This document shows, in pieces, positions 42,545 to 52,934 of a stretch of 64,000 nucleotides of DNA. The DNA comes from Gari tellinella (Eukaryota > Mollusca > Bivalvia > Cardiida > Psammobiidae), in NCBI GenBank assembly GCA_922989275.2, contig OV277868.1, positions 52,140,216 through 52,204,215 on the forward strand, written 5' to 3'. The translations under genes were made by a program, and so were the position numbers. The stretch's first letter is position 1, and every line of letters begins with the position of its first letter. Under the pieces are notes generated by a model. It was not told the DNA's origin. It saw only the letters and a program-made list of their open reading frames with translations, and did not search any database.

Positions 42545-42788
42545 CAGTGGAGAAAACGTTATTCTTTCCCAATAAACGCATTTACGCTTAAACTATTATT
42601 TTAATTGCAAACAGTTTGGAGCCAGATCAGACGCCGGGTTACCGGCTTCTGACCAGGCTCCAAACTATTTACCACTCAGATTAAAATAAATAGTCAGAAT
42701 TGTCAACAAATCATTTTCTACGTTTTATTGCCATGCCTTTCCGTTTCGTTTGCGTTTAAAACGGGAAAGAATAAAATTTTCTTCACTG
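42545..42788 (+). mobile_element. X-family TA MITE
   Basis: TA at 42543-42544 and 42789-42790. CAGTGGAGAAAACGTTATTC ... TTTTCTTCACTG. Core 42607-42670 with one damaged inner arm (GGGTTACCGGCTTCTGACC). Confidence 0.8.
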
Positions 42789-43000
42789 TACTTGTAATAT
42801 CATCTTTATCATTACATATGTCAATGAAATAAGGAATTGTTTCTCCGGGAAAGAGTGTACGTAGACTCATTTCAGACAGGATCTACAAGAAAGCCGTGGA
42901 GACCTAGATAAGACAGCATTGCAAACAGTGTTCTTTCACATAGAACAAGGGGGTTGATTAGTTTATACTATTTGTAATGTTTCTGATGGCGAGGCTTATA

Positions 43001-43246
43001 CAGTGGAGAATCTGTTATTCTTTCCCGTTTAAACGCAAACGTACGCAAACGCAAAGCGCTAAAACGTAGAAAATAACAACTTTTGGACAATTCTGATATT
43101 TCATGTTTATCTTGGTGGCAAACAGTTTGGAGCCTGATCAGACGCCGGGTTACCCGGCGTCTGATCTGGCTCCAAACTGTTTGCACTGCAAATAATAGTT
43201 TTAGCGTAAACGCGTTTATTGGGAAATAATAACACATTCTCCACTG
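43001..43246 (-). mobile_element. X-family TA MITE, full length (246 bp), reverse
   Basis: TA at 42999-43000 and 43247-43248. CAGTGGAGAATCTGTTATTC ... CACATTCTCCACTG. Core-1 43118-43184, perfect turn GCCGGGTTACCCGGC. Outer arm ACGCAAACGTACGCAAACGC. Confidence 0.88.
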
Positions 43247-43249
43247 TAT

Positions 43250-43990
43250 AAATGGTATAGTCGGTTCCTGAAACCGTGATACACATACGTCGGCAGTGCC
43301 TAGTATTCCTACATCCTATAGCACCTAGTTTGTACTTGTGTTATATTAATTAAAGTTTTAATTTGATAATATTTCAGACAAAACACGTGGCTAGTGTTGA
43401 ATTTTAATGTTAGTTTAAAGCATGGTAAATATTAAGTATACCGCCTTAACCAATCTGACCCATGTGACCGAAGAAACCAACTAGTTATGTTATACACTGT
43501 CGTTTTGCAGTGTATTATAAAACACTCTAAATAGTAAAAATGGACAAGACTTAAAGATATCACATGACCAAGCTTGGGTGGTAACACCTACCCCCGTATA
43601 TATTTTAAGTCAAAGCATGCAGAGCATGCACTAACAGTGGTAGCGTCTAGGCAAAGAATCATTCAGGCGTCTCAAGTGAGGCCCGCACCTAATATTTGAT
43701 AGCTTGGTTAGTAAAACCCATAGAAAAACCTATTGATATCTATTATGTAAGGGCCTCTATTCAAAGCTGAGCCATTGCCTGAAGACTTTTCTCATGCTTT
43801 ATACCGGTATATACCTGTATTTTGACACCAACTAAAGAATGGGGGTGAATCAATGAAAGGACTGGCTGGATGTCTTTAACTGGACTTGTCTGTTTCAAGA
43901 AGTTCAACACCGAAAACAGCCATCCTTTGAGTTACGCTGCTGTAGGCCTTTAATATTACCCTTGACCCTATAGCATTTTTTTTGTTTTTA
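43250..43990. other. Unassigned stretch
   Basis: V-like trace GTAAAAATGGACAAGACTT near 43530. Otherwise nothing recognised. Confidence 0.35.
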
Positions 43991-43991
43991 T

Positions 43992-44183
43992 GACAGCTCA
44001 CCACTTAAAGCAGGTTGAAAATATGCTTCACTTTCAGGCTGCTTTAAGCTACTATCTTCTAGAATATAGAAAATATATCTTATTGTGCATATTCAATTAA
44101 TCATAAATGTATAGATTTGATCTATTTTCTTCAGTGGAGGTATATTGTAGAGGCGTAGCAACGTGTGTTTATGGGGTAATGGG
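43992..44183 (+). mobile_element. Z-family MITE with contracted core-2
   Basis: TTAA at 44184-44187. Core 44003-44049: ACTTAAAGCAGGTTGAAAAT / TTCACTTTCAGGCTGCTTTAAG, centre shortened. Right GTTTATGGGGTAATGGG. Confidence 0.7.
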
Positions 44184-44321
44184 TTAAAGGGGAGGTCAGA
44201 CATGTACATATTAGAGTTTTTACTATAAGAAGGACATACTTTTCAATTTCATAAATGTAGATCCGCCGTTGCATAATAATGAAACGAAGTTCTATTGATT
44301 GAGTTCGTCTAAAGTTATAAA

Positions 44322-44513
44322 CTCTTTGAAAGCTACGTTATTTTGTCGTCTGCAACAATTGTCGTCTGCTACTAATCTAAAATTAAAATTTTCCAAAAGA
44401 TATTTTCAAAATAGGGTCAGAGTGTCAAACAGTTTGGGTCATGATGAGACGCCGAGTTACTCGGCGTCTCATCAGGACACAAACTGTTTGCAAAGATCAT
44501 CATGGTTTCATCG
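44322..44513 (+). mobile_element. W-like TTAA MITE with core-1
   Basis: TTAA at 44514-44517. TTGTCGTCTGCAACAATTGTCGTCTGCTAC, core 44426-44492 with GATGAGACGCCGAG in both arms, turn GAGTTACTC. Confidence 0.7.
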
Positions 44514-44643
44514 TTAACTAGCAAAGTGCTAATGAAACTGTGTTCACAATGGGAACACAGCGTAGTTTCCGAAACGTTTCCAATTTAACAAGCAGTCTCT
44601 AATGTTGTAATCAAATCTTTATTTACAGTCAGCTCTGTATTAA

Positions 44644-44886
44644 ACCATTCATCCCTGAAACTTAAAATGAACAATTCCGGTTTCGAACAAAGTCGATCCA
44701 TTTTTTGACTATTAAGGGCTGTTTTTTTCTCATCAAATTGACAAACAGTGCATAACCTGATCAGAGTGCTCATTTAAGAGCCCTCTTGTATGGGACTACA
44801 TAGTTTGCATATCAAATGAACTCTTCAAATGTACAAAGTTGTTTGTAAAAGACGAGCGTACTCGTCACTAGGGCTCATTGGGTTGA
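44644..44886 (-). mobile_element. V-family TTAA MITE, reverse
   Basis: TTAA at 44640-44643. CCATTCATCCCTGAAACTTA, core with CAAACAGTGCATAACCTGATCAGAGTGCTC and GAGCCCTCTTGTATGGGACTACATAGTTTGC, end CGAGCGTACTCGTCACTAGG. Confidence 0.75.
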
Positions 44887-44971
44887 GGGGGCCACTTAAA
44901 GGACGAATTATTTTTAGTTTCAAGAAATGAAAGGTAGCATCTCAATGCAGGACAAAGGCATTATACATGTA

Positions 44972-45204
44972 CAGTGGAGATCCCAATAAACGCGTTTACG
45001 CTAAAACTATTATTTCCAGTGCAAACAGTTTGGAGCCAGATCAGACGCCGGGTAACCCGGCGTCTGATCAGGCTCCAAACTGTTTGCCACCAAGATAAAC
45101 ATGAAATATCAGAATTGTCCAAAAGTTGTTCTTTTTTACGTTTTAGTGCTTTGCGTTTGCGTACGTTTGCGTTTAAACGGGAAAGAATAACAGATTCTCC
45201 ACTG
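44972..45204 (+). mobile_element. X-family TA MITE, left end slightly deleted
   Basis: TA at 44970-44971 and 45205-45206. CAGTGGAGATCCCAATAAACG lacks the TCTGTTATTCTTT segment; remainder, including core 45021-45087, is near-identical to 60673-60918. Confidence 0.88.
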
Positions 45205-45389
45205 TAGGAAGCTTCTTTACAAGTCGTCTGCTTTACATATGCCCTGTTTAAGCGGCCACCTCTCTTTAAAGACCAGCATGCATTCTCCTTCTGTTGTCGC
45301 CTAACACGGGTTTAATTTTATACATTTTACGCTGGAAAAAGTGTTACATGGAACGTCCATTATTTGAAGCATTGGAGTTCATTAAGGAC

Positions 45390-45510
45390 ACAGATGACTG
45401 TTAGATGCAGAACAAAAGCAAAGCAATGACTTCCTTTAGGGACTTTCTTGTTTATTTAGTCCCATATATCTAAAACGGCTTATATTGCTTACATTACTTT
45501 AAGCTTCGGC
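45390..45510. repeat. U-type palindrome, decayed
   Basis: GACTGTTAGATGCAGAACAAAAG ... CTTACATTACTTTAAGC with turn ACTTCCTTTAGGGACTTTC. Confidence 0.45.
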
Positions 45511-45780
45511 GTACATGTATGACACGTTTAATCTTTGGCTGTACATGTAATTATTTTCCAAATCAAAGGTGTTTCCAATTCTCTGTTGCCGAAAAGTTTT
45601 GTTTTAGTAACATTTTGGCCCCTTTTTTGGTTTCCATGGTAACTTATTAGAATGTTTAAAACAATCAGGTGTTAGTATATACATGTATGACATACAGTAA
45701 AATCAATTAATCACGCCCCCTTCAACAAAAGGCATCTTATGTAAAAACCGTGAAGGCTGAATGCAACACCAGTGTAAATA

Positions 45781-45997
45781 CAGTGAAAAAGGCATTATTC
45801 ATTCCCATTTCAACGCAAACAAAACGCAAACGTATAAAATACCATTTTCACAACTCTGACTTTTCATTTTAATATCAATGGCAAACAGTTTGAAGCCTGA
45901 TCAGACGCCGGGTTACCCGGCGTCTGATCTGGCTCCAAGCTGTTTGCAATAGAAATAATTGTTTAAGCTTAAACGTGTTTATTGGGAAACGTCACTG
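45781..45997 (-). mobile_element. X-family TA MITE, reverse
   Basis: TA at 45779-45780 and 45998-45999. CAGTGAAAAAGGCATTATTC ... GTTTATTGGGAAACGTCACTG. Core 45891-45957, turn GCCGGGTTACCCGGC. Confidence 0.82.
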
Positions 45998-46201
45998 TAA
46001 TACTGTGATTGGTATGGACTATTATAATATACTTGAAGTGTAATCAGTTTAATACGCATGAGAATACGGTGCCTGCAGGAAAATTGACTGATCATGACAA
46101 ATAGTATACATGGTGGAATAATTTCATTTAGATGAAAGCTGCAGTAATTAAAATCAGATGCAGAAAACGAATATTATTAAAATTGTGAACTGGTGTACTG
46201 T

Positions 46202-46460
46202 GACTTGAGCCTCTTCACATCCGGACCACAGGTAAGCGGTGCGTTGGTCTACAACATCATCCAAATATCATAAAATATCATGAAATTCATTTTCTAAAAC
46301 CAACAACGTTTTTGTATCATATACATTATCGATAATGTATATGATACAAAAATATGCTGGTTTTAGAAAATGAATTTCATGATATTTTATGATATTTGGA
46401 TGATGTTTAGGGGTTGTAGACCAACGCACCGTTTACCTGTGACCCGGACGTGACAAGTCT
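46202..46460. mobile_element. About 240-bp near-perfect palindromic foldback
   Basis: Arms of about 115-120 bp meet at ACATTATCGATAATGT (centre 46330/46331). Outer left TTCACATCCGGACCACAGG, outer right CCTGTGACCCGGACGTGA. CACCGTTTACC/GGTAAGCGGTG, ATGATATTTTATGAT and GAAAATGAATTTCAT occur in mirror order. Differs by a few indels. No relation to core-1 or core-2. Confidence 0.9.
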
Positions 46461-46649
46461 AGTTTTTAATCCAATGAGCTCCGATAGGTACTGTTTGCTT
46501 TACGTTCTTTTTTCTTGATATGTATGCGGAAATTCTATACAGCATGACCCCAGCCGAATTTGACTATTGGGTTTTAAGGAAGGTGCCTTTTAGCCTATAT
46601 TTCAGATAATTTATTACTGGTTGAAAATGTGAAAATGTTGTTCTAAAAA

Positions 46650-46740
46650 GGGATATTATTCAGGTTCGATGAAAAATTGAACTAGACTTGTTTGGAAACT
46701 GGAATTGTCCATTTAATGTCACATGGGTCAGTGATTTAAG
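46650..46740 (+). repeat. V tail fragment
   Basis: AACTAGACTTGTTTGGAAACTGGAATTGTCC then ATGTCACATGGGTCAGTGATTTAAG. Confidence 0.5.
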
Positions 46741-46857
46741 CTGCAATTTGTATGTTTAACTACGACCTGTTTAAGTTATTACGTGTTTAGTTTCTGGACT
46801 TCCTTGTGTGAATGTACAATTAATTCTTTCGCTGCCAAATTTTATAGTCTGCTTTAA

Positions 46858-47058
46858 TCCTCTTACCGCCAAAATATCGTCTGCATTGGTAGTATCGTCT
46901 GCAATTATTTTAAAGTCAGCTTTAATGCTGTTTTGACCCTAGAATTGTCGATACGAGTGTCAAACAGTTTGGATCCTGGTCAGGCGCCGCGTAACGCGGC
47001 GTCTGATCAGGATCCAAACTGTTTGCAATGTCGCCTTGCAATGTTTGCAACGAAAGAG
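46858..47058 (+). mobile_element. W2 subfamily TTAA MITE
   Basis: TTAA at 46854-46857 and 47059-47062. TCCTCTTACCGCCAAAATATCG as in 26299-26498; core-1 46961-47025 (GGATCCTGGTCAGGCGCCGCG and mirror). Confidence 0.85.
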
Positions 47059-47409
47059 TTAAAGCGTACTGTATATTATTAGACTTCCTTGGTATTGGGT
47101 GAATGTACAATTAAAGCGTATATTATTGTTATTAACAGAGAGTGAGGTGGGGTATTGATCCGTTCATCGTTTGCATCACCGGTATCGTTTGATCACACAT
47201 ATACGTATTCAAATTAATCATCATATATATCCTGTTGTAATATTGTAATATCGAATACAGTATTACCTGCTGAAGTTGCCAACCGGTCAAAGGGTTCCTT
47301 CTTCATAGTAAAAGTGAAACAAAAATACTGTTCTTCATGCAAAGTGTCACCTGTCTTTGAGAATCCACCTTTATCTTCATTTGAAGAACCGCTTACCAGA
47401 CTCCAAGGT

Positions 47410-47480
47410 TATCAAGCTTTTAAGTTGAGTCTGAAGTCGTTCTCAAACATTTGATTTGTCAGATTTGAGCCTAGGCTAAC
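47410..47480 (+). repeat. S-family half hairpin
   Basis: TTTTAAGTTGAGTCTGAAGTCGTTCTCAAACATTTGATTTGTCAGATTTGAGC resembles the left arm of the 55757-55925 hairpin. Confidence 0.55.
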
Positions 47481-47534
47481 TTCTAATGGATAATACCAGT
47501 TTCCAATTGTGTCTGGTCCATTCATTTATACCAA

Positions 47535-47771
47535 CACATTCAACCCTAGCGACGAGTATACCCGTCATTAATAAATCATATATCTGCCAAGAGTACACTT
47601 GTACTATATATATTCAAACAGTGTAGAGCCTGGTCAGAGGGTCTGATCAGGGTCTTCACTGTTTGTCATTTTGTAAAATATGTTTAAAATCCACCCTAAT
47701 TATTCAAAAATCGACTAGATTTATTTGTAAACTGGAATTGTTCATTAAAACGTTTCAAGGGTGAATGAGTG
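47535..47771 (+). mobile_element. V-family MITE
   Basis: CATTCAACCCTAGCGACGAG, core 47615-47664 with shortened centre (GAGCCTGGTCAGAGGGTCTG), TCAAAAATCGACTAG, end TTTCAAGGGTGAATGAG. Confidence 0.75.
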
Positions 47772-47789
47772 AAGGGTAGATATTTTAAT

Positions 47790-47870
47790 AATTTGCAAAA
47801 TGACAAACAGTGAAGATCTTGGTTATAGTGCTCCGTCAGACGGTGAATTATAGACAGACGATGTCATGGT
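47790..47870 (+). repeat. V core fragment
   Basis: AATTTGCAAAATGACAAACAGTGAAGATCTTGG, then ATAGTGCTCCGTCAGACG. Right arm missing. Confidence 0.45.
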
Positions 47871-48209
47871 AGTTAAGGGCCTAACGCACTGTAAATCATG
47901 AACATTTTCAAGTGACAAAATATCAAATTTAAAAAAATGTTTATATTCGGCCGGTTAGAAAGTGTTTTCCAATAAAATATGCAAATCACAAATGATGTCT
48001 CGGATGATGGCATATAATGTGAACATTAAATTTTATTTGGGATGGGACTTATGCATGTACCCGCAAAAATCCGGGTATGTATGCGGGAAATATCTGTTTC
48101 GGTTATGATGCTGCCCCGACAAACAGGTTATATCCGTATTTGTCAGATTCGGGTACATTGTAAACAGAGAACAATTAGACGTTTTGCACTTTCATTCTTA
48201 CCCGTTTAA

Positions 48210-48405
48210 CCCTTTCTCCACCAATGACGTCAAAAGGCGTGTTTGCAAACAGTTTGGACCCTGATAAGACGCCACCTGATCAGGATCGAAACTGTTTGAC
48301 ACTCGTTTTGAAATGTCTTCAGTCATACTACCTGAGATTTAACTTTGAAACGATATTGCAGACGACAGTAATGAAGCAGACGACAATATGGCGATGATGG
48401 GTACA
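48210..48405 (-). mobile_element. W-family MITE, reverse, core partly deleted
   Basis: TTAA at 48206-48209. CCCTTTCTCCACCAATGACG; core 48245-48299 has GACCCTGATAAGACGCC joined to ACCTGATCAGGATCG, with the central turn missing. Then TTGCAGACGACAGTAATGAAGC. Right end decayed. Confidence 0.72.
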
Positions 48406-48640
48406 ACTCACACGCTAAAGGCACAGGTTCAGAAACTGTACATTTCAGCCCTACAAAAATCTCATTTTTAAACATCAGAATTTGAACATTTAAAACATGC
48501 TGGTGATACAAGAAGACATTTTATTTTCATATACATATTGATTTTTGTTAATAGAATACCGAATTCCTTTAGATATAAAGCATTTATTGACAATGATTTT
48601 GTGTTTTTCATGTAAAAAACTAACAAATTAAGAGTTAGAA
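48406..48640. other. Unassigned AT-rich stretch
   Basis: No feature supported. Confidence 0.4.
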
Positions 48641-48653
48641 AGACGATTTTTTA

Positions 48654-48762
48654 CTATGGCGCCACCTTCGACCAAATTTATATTTTGTTGTTTGTTATTC
48701 TTAATTTAAAACAATTAATTTGTTATATCTATATTTTTGGTCGAGGAGTGGCGCCTATGCCA
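48654..48762. repeat. Inverted repeat pair
   Basis: ACTATGGCGCCACCTTCGACC and GGTCGAGGAGTGGCGCCTATG are 20-bp arms about 65 bp apart across AT-rich DNA. Confidence 0.6.
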
Positions 48763-48830
48763 AAATCAGTGGAAATGTTCCAAAATATGGGAAAAACACC
48801 ATTTGGAGATTTTCTGATAGCTGGTTGATA

Positions 48831-49151
48831 CAGTGGTAAATACGCTATTCCTACCCACTTTACGCGTTTCTTAAGCATTTCTTACGCGTTTATTATCCGT
48901 TTCGTTAAAGGCGTTTCCTAGCCGTTTCTTTACGCGTTTCGATAGATAAAGTCGCGTTAATACAAAATCTCCGGGTGAAACGGAAAACCGACGCACCAAT
49001 CGCAACATCTCTGGTATAATCGTTTATTAACGCGTTGAAACGAGTTAAAATCGTTAGGCGTTAACCGTTCGTTAACCGTTCACTATATTTATATGCGTTT
49101 CTTACGCCTTGATTAACGCGTAAATGGGTAGGAATAGCGTATTTACCACTG
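48831..49151. mobile_element. 321-bp TA MITE with 37-bp TIRs
   Basis: TA at 48829-48830 and 49152-49153. CAGTGGTAAATACGCTATTC and GAATAGCGTATTTACCACTG, matching for about 37 bp. Interior is filled with TTACGCGTTT-like and TTAACCGTTCG repeats in both orientations. No core-1. Mariner/Tc1-like by target and CAGTGG start. Confidence 0.88.
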
Positions 49152-49153
49152 TA

Positions 49154-49480
49154 TACATGTAGCAACATACATATTTCTCTATCAATTTTACTATTTTTCA
49201 AATAGTATTATCATTGTTTGATTATCATTATATCAATTATGCTCAAATACTGTGTTTCCCTATTGATATGATAAAATTTTGAAAAAAAAGCCATTTTTAT
49301 GTTATTATAAGTACATTGTATTTGGTTGCTATGACAACATGGTAGTGAATATGGAGATAATAAAGTTGTTTTTTCTTATACCACATACCTATCTATCATC
49401 TGTGAAAATTTGGTGTACATTTGACATAGGGCCAATTCCACCCTTTTTTGAACCTATGCCAAATTTGATCATAAAATGAT
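49154..49480. other. Unassigned AT-rich stretch
   Basis: A 66-codon frame at 49279-49479 is unassigned. Confidence 0.35.
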
Positions 49481-49484
49481 TAAC

Positions 49485-49715
49485 GAAACGAAACACAAAT
49501 GTATTGCAATAGAATGCAGAAGATGACATGTTTTAGACAATGTTGCCACCTTAGTGGCAAACTGTTTGGAGCCTGATAAGACACCGGGTTTCCAAGCGTC
49601 TGATCTGGCTTCAAACTTTTTAACCCTGCCATCTGAAATTGCTCTAAATGTTTGCGATAGACATGACCGCGTGTTTTGGGAAAGAGTTACGTCTTCTTTA
49701 CTCTAAACCATTGAG
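49485..49715 (-). repeat. Decayed X-family element
   Basis: AAACGAAACACAAATGTATTGC, core 49556-49620 (GCAAACTGTTTGGAGCCTGAT ... CTGATCTGGCTTCAAACT), GTTTTGGGAAAGAGTTACGTCTTC. Confidence 0.6.
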
Positions 49716-49766
49716 CATTATGTGTGTTGCTGTAAACGGGCATTCTCTGGAGAAGTTAGGGGTTAA

Positions 49767-49988
49767 ATGGAGAAGAAAAATTTTCTTTTCCGTTTTAAAC
49801 AAATATAATTAACGAAAATGCAAATGAATCTGCAATAAAATGCAGCATGCTTATGATAATCTATTGAACATTCAAACAATGTATCATATCTGAGGGGCAA
49901 ACAGTTTAGAACCTGCTCAAACGCTGGACATATCTATTTTAGCACCAAACGGGTTTATTGGCAATAATAACGCCTTCTTCAATGTATT
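49767..49988 (-). repeat. X-family element with half a core
   Basis: TTCTTTTCCGTTTTAAAC, GGCAAACAGTTTAGAACCTGCTCAAACGC, then TTTTAGCACCAAACGGGTTTATTGGC and CCTTCTTCAATGTA. The right core arm is absent. Confidence 0.6.
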
Positions 49989-50059
49989 TCTAACTTGAAG
50001 ACAATTGACTGCTCAATCCAGGACAAAAGTGTAGCACAAATAACACATCTATCGTTATA

Positions 50060-50268
50060 GGTCTTTATCCCTTCACCGCCATAATTATTGTCGTCTGCTT
50101 CAATATTTTATTGTCTGAAATATCGTTTCAATGCTTGATCTAAGGCAGTATAACTGACGTAATTTCAAAACAAGTGGCACACAGTTTTTATCCTGATCAG
50201 ACGCCGCGTTACGCGGTGTCTGATCAGGATCAGACCTGTTTGCAAATGCGCTTTATTTCGTCATTAAG
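50060..50268 (+). mobile_element. W-family MITE
   Basis: CCCTTCACCGCCATAATTATTG, GTCGTCTGCTTCAATAT, GACGTAATTTCAAAACAAGTGG, core-1 50177-50243, ATGCGCTTTATTTCGTCATT. TTAA flanks not clear. Confidence 0.75.
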
Positions 50269-50499
50269 GGAGCTTTGTGCTATATTTTGCCCTGCATTTA
50301 GCTGTTGTCTATATGGACGACTGCTGTTTTGTTTTTAAGGCTTCACTGTAAAATATAATCGAAATGTTCATTTTCCCATACTGCGATCTGACACGTACAT
50401 ATTCGAGCTCCGTTGTGATAAAATTGATTTCCGGAAATTGAAAATGGTGCACATTAAGATAAGCAGCGGCCTTTGGAAACCCACCGCGTGATTTCAGTA

Positions 50500-50735
50500 C
50501 AGTGGAGAATACGCTTATTTTGCTTAATACTAGCGTTTATGCTCAAACGATTGTTACTATTGCGAAATTGTTTAAAGCCAGGTTAGACACCGGATAACCC
50601 GGCGTCTGACCAGACTCCAAACTGTTTGCCAGTCAGCTGAAAATGAGTTGTCAACATGGTCTACATGTCATGTTTTCTGTATTTTTGCATGCTTTTCGTA
50701 TTGTTTAAACGAGGAAGAATAACACACTGTCCCCT
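50500..50735 (+). mobile_element. X-family TA MITE, partly decayed
   Basis: TA at 50498-50499; CAGTGGAGAATACGCTTATT, core about 50560-50630 (AAAGCCAGGTTAGACACCGG ... GTCTGACCAGACTCCAAACTG), right end CACACTGTCCCC degraded. Confidence 0.7.
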
Positions 50736-50994
50736 TATATTTACTGCTTGATAAGTTGGAACGAGCAAAAACATGTAGTGCCATTATTTTTAGTCTGTGA
50801 CGAATGACAAACAACGTAGACCCTGGTTAGAAACTGTATTTTTTACGTCATAGCAGATTTAAGTATTTGCTAGATCTACATTTTCCGAAATACTACCGTC
50901 TAGCAATGCTGTTCGAACACTTCATTTGGTTCACAAAATCCATACAGTAAATAGTCATGCTTGTAAAGCCGTCACAGTAAAACAGGCAGGTTAA

Positions 50995-51125
50995 CCTTTT
51001 CGCTTTCAATGACGTCATAACGCGCATTTTGCAAACAGTTTTGTTACGCAGCGTCAAATCAGAATCGAAACTGTTTGCCACTTGTTTTGAAATTTCGTCA
51101 GTTTAACTGCCTTAAATATATCTTC
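50995..51125 (-). repeat. W-family fragment with one inner arm deleted
   Basis: TTAA at 50991-50994. CTTTTCGCTTTCAATGACG; core 51031-51078: GCAAACAGTTTTG joined to TTACGCAGCGTCAAATCAG and mirror outer arm. Right part lost. Confidence 0.68.
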
Positions 51126-51186
51126 GCCATTTAAAATAAACATATTTGGATGCAAATGTTAGTCAAGGTATGTTAAACTACATGTA

Positions 51187-51428
51187 GTTCATACCTGACA
51201 CTTCAAACAGACAATGCCAATCTCAAATAAAGTGGATTCCATTTTTGACTACTTAGGGATGCTTTCAAAAAGATTTGTAAAATGACAAACAGTGCAGGTT
51301 TTGGCTAGAGGGCTCCTTGAGGAGTCCCCTGATATCTGTCTACAACGTTTGCATAGTACACATTGATGTATTTTTAAACATGTACACTGTTTAAATGACA
51401 AGTATACTCGTCGCTAGGACTGCATTGG
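51187..51428 (-). mobile_element. V-family MITE, reverse, sharing a TTAA with the next element
   Basis: CTGACACTTCAAACAGACAATG, core 51284-51352 (AGAGGGCTCCTTGAGGAGTCCC), CAAGTATACTCGTCGCTAGG; right TTAA at 51429-51432 is also the left TTAA of the W element. Confidence 0.78.
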
Positions 51429-51432
51429 TTAA

Positions 51433-51672
51433 GTCTTTCATTTTCAATGACGTCATAAAGCGCATTTGCAAACAGTTTTGATCCTGACCAGACGCTGCTT
51501 AACGCATGCAGCGTCTGATCAGGATTAAAACTGTTTGCCATTTGTTTTGAAATTACGTCAGTTATATTGTCTTAAATCTAACTTTGAAACAATACTGCAG
51601 ACAACAATATTGGCGCAGACAATATGTCGATGAAGCGGTAAAAAATTCACGATAAATTTGATCATGAAAGGT
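51433..51672 (-). mobile_element. W-family TTAA MITE, full length, reverse
   Basis: TTAA at 51429-51432 and 51673-51676. GTCTTTCATTTTCAATGACG; core 51468-51538 with longer turn GACGCTGCTTAACGCATGCAGCGTC; GCAGACAACAATATTGGCGC; end TTTGATCATGAAAGG. Confidence 0.82.
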
Positions 51673-51802
51673 TTAAGGGCCATTGACTCCATATATAATT
51701 ATACTGATGTAGGGGAAGTATTGTAACTAGATAAGTGGATGACGTACACGGACATTGAAGCATAAAATAACGACACATATGTTACAGAACACCGATTCAA
51801 TA

Positions 51803-52188
51803 CAGTACTCCCTCTCTACAACAGTACCTTTCAAGAGACACATGTTATGTGTGTTGTTCAGAGGAAGTTGTTATAGGGAGGGAACATTAAATCCTTTAGA
51901 GTTACCAACTAGACTTCGTTATATTTGCCAACAGTTTGAACCCAGATAAGACGCCGCGTAACGCGGCGTCTGATCTGAGTTCAAACTGTTTGTCACTCGT
52001 CTGTATGTTTCTTCTGCTGAAAGTTCAATACGTAACTTTGAAAGAAACAGCAGACGACAATTAAAAAGCAGACGGTATTGCAGCAATAAAAGCGTTAGAC
52101 ACGATTGGCTTGTTTGGGGTAACAGCTACAAGCATTGTTGTAAAGAGAGAATCGTTGTTCGGAGGGCCGTTCAAGGAAGGGAAAACTG
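51803..52188 (+). mobile_element. Y-family TA MITE, full length
   Basis: TA at 51801-51802 and 52189-52190. CAGTACTCCCTCTCTACAAC ... GGAAGGGAAAACTG. Core 51927-51992, CAACAGTTTGAACCCAGATAAGACG and near-mirror. AGCAGACGACAATTAAAAAGCAGACGG follows. Confidence 0.82.
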
Positions 52189-52189
52189 T

Positions 52190-52378
52190 ATTGTCGAACA
52201 TCTATAACCCGAACTCGACTAAGTCGAACTAACTCGTATTTCTTTAGAATTTCGACATTATTATATATTTCGAACTCGCATTGAATATTTGAGCTTACCC
52301 TTATTTTAAAGTTAGAACTCGGTTATACACATGTACTATGTTTTTACTGTTAACTGTTCGAGTGAGAGGCTCGACTGT
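52190..52378 (+). mobile_element. TCGAA-family element, decayed
   Basis: TTGTCGAACATCTATAACCC, repeated TCGAACT motifs, TTTTAAAGTTAGAACTCGG where the third core stands, end GAGAGGCTCGACTGTA. It starts at the TA that ends the Y element. Confidence 0.6.
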
Positions 52379-52435
52379 AAAAAAAATTATACGTTTTGTC
52401 ATTGGACTCTAAAGACGCCACGTTCTTGTTTAAGG

Positions 52436-52517
52436 CAAATGACTGCTGAAAGCAGGAAGTAAAGCAGAAAATTTCTGTGGAAGCTTTCTGCTTAACTTTC
52501 ATCCTGCTTTCAGCTGT
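52436..52517. repeat. U-type palindrome
   Basis: ACTGCTGAAAGCAGGAAGTAAAGCAGAAA ... TTTCTGCTTAACTTTCATCCTGCTTTCAGC, turn ATTTCTGTGGAAGC. Confidence 0.75.
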
Positions 52518-52806
52518 AGCGTGTCTTAAACACACCAACAATTGTTTGTTAACCTGGTTGTAGTTATAAAGATGGTTTACTGTACTGAATTAGATCTAGT
52601 ATCTAGTAAGATAATGGGTGCAATTATTTTCTCATCTGTGAACAACGGCTAATATCGACTGTTCCAAATACAACGATGCTGCTTATGGGCATGCCGTTTT
52701 CGATATCAATGAAATAAGAATTAATCCACTTCAAAATCCCATTCATTTGTCGGATAGGTGGGGCATCACATATATTATGTTGTTCCGCGTGTGAAATGAG
52801 TACATC

Positions 52807-52928
52807 AACCCTTTCATGATCAAAGTTATCGTGAGGTTTTTACCCTATCACAAACAGTTTTGATCCAGTCCAGACGCTGCAAAACTGTTTGCAAATGCGC
52901 TTTATTACGTCATTGAGGGTGAAAGGAG
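52807..52928 (+). repeat. W-family copy with double internal deletions
   Basis: ACCCTTTCATGATCAAAGTTATCGTGAGG; the segment between TACCCTATCA and CAAACAG is missing; core 52851-52892 keeps TTTTGATCCAGTCCAGACGCTG and only AAAACTGTTTGC of the right arm; ATGCGCTTTATTACGTCATTG ends it. Confidence 0.7.
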
Positions 52929-52934
52929 CTGCAC

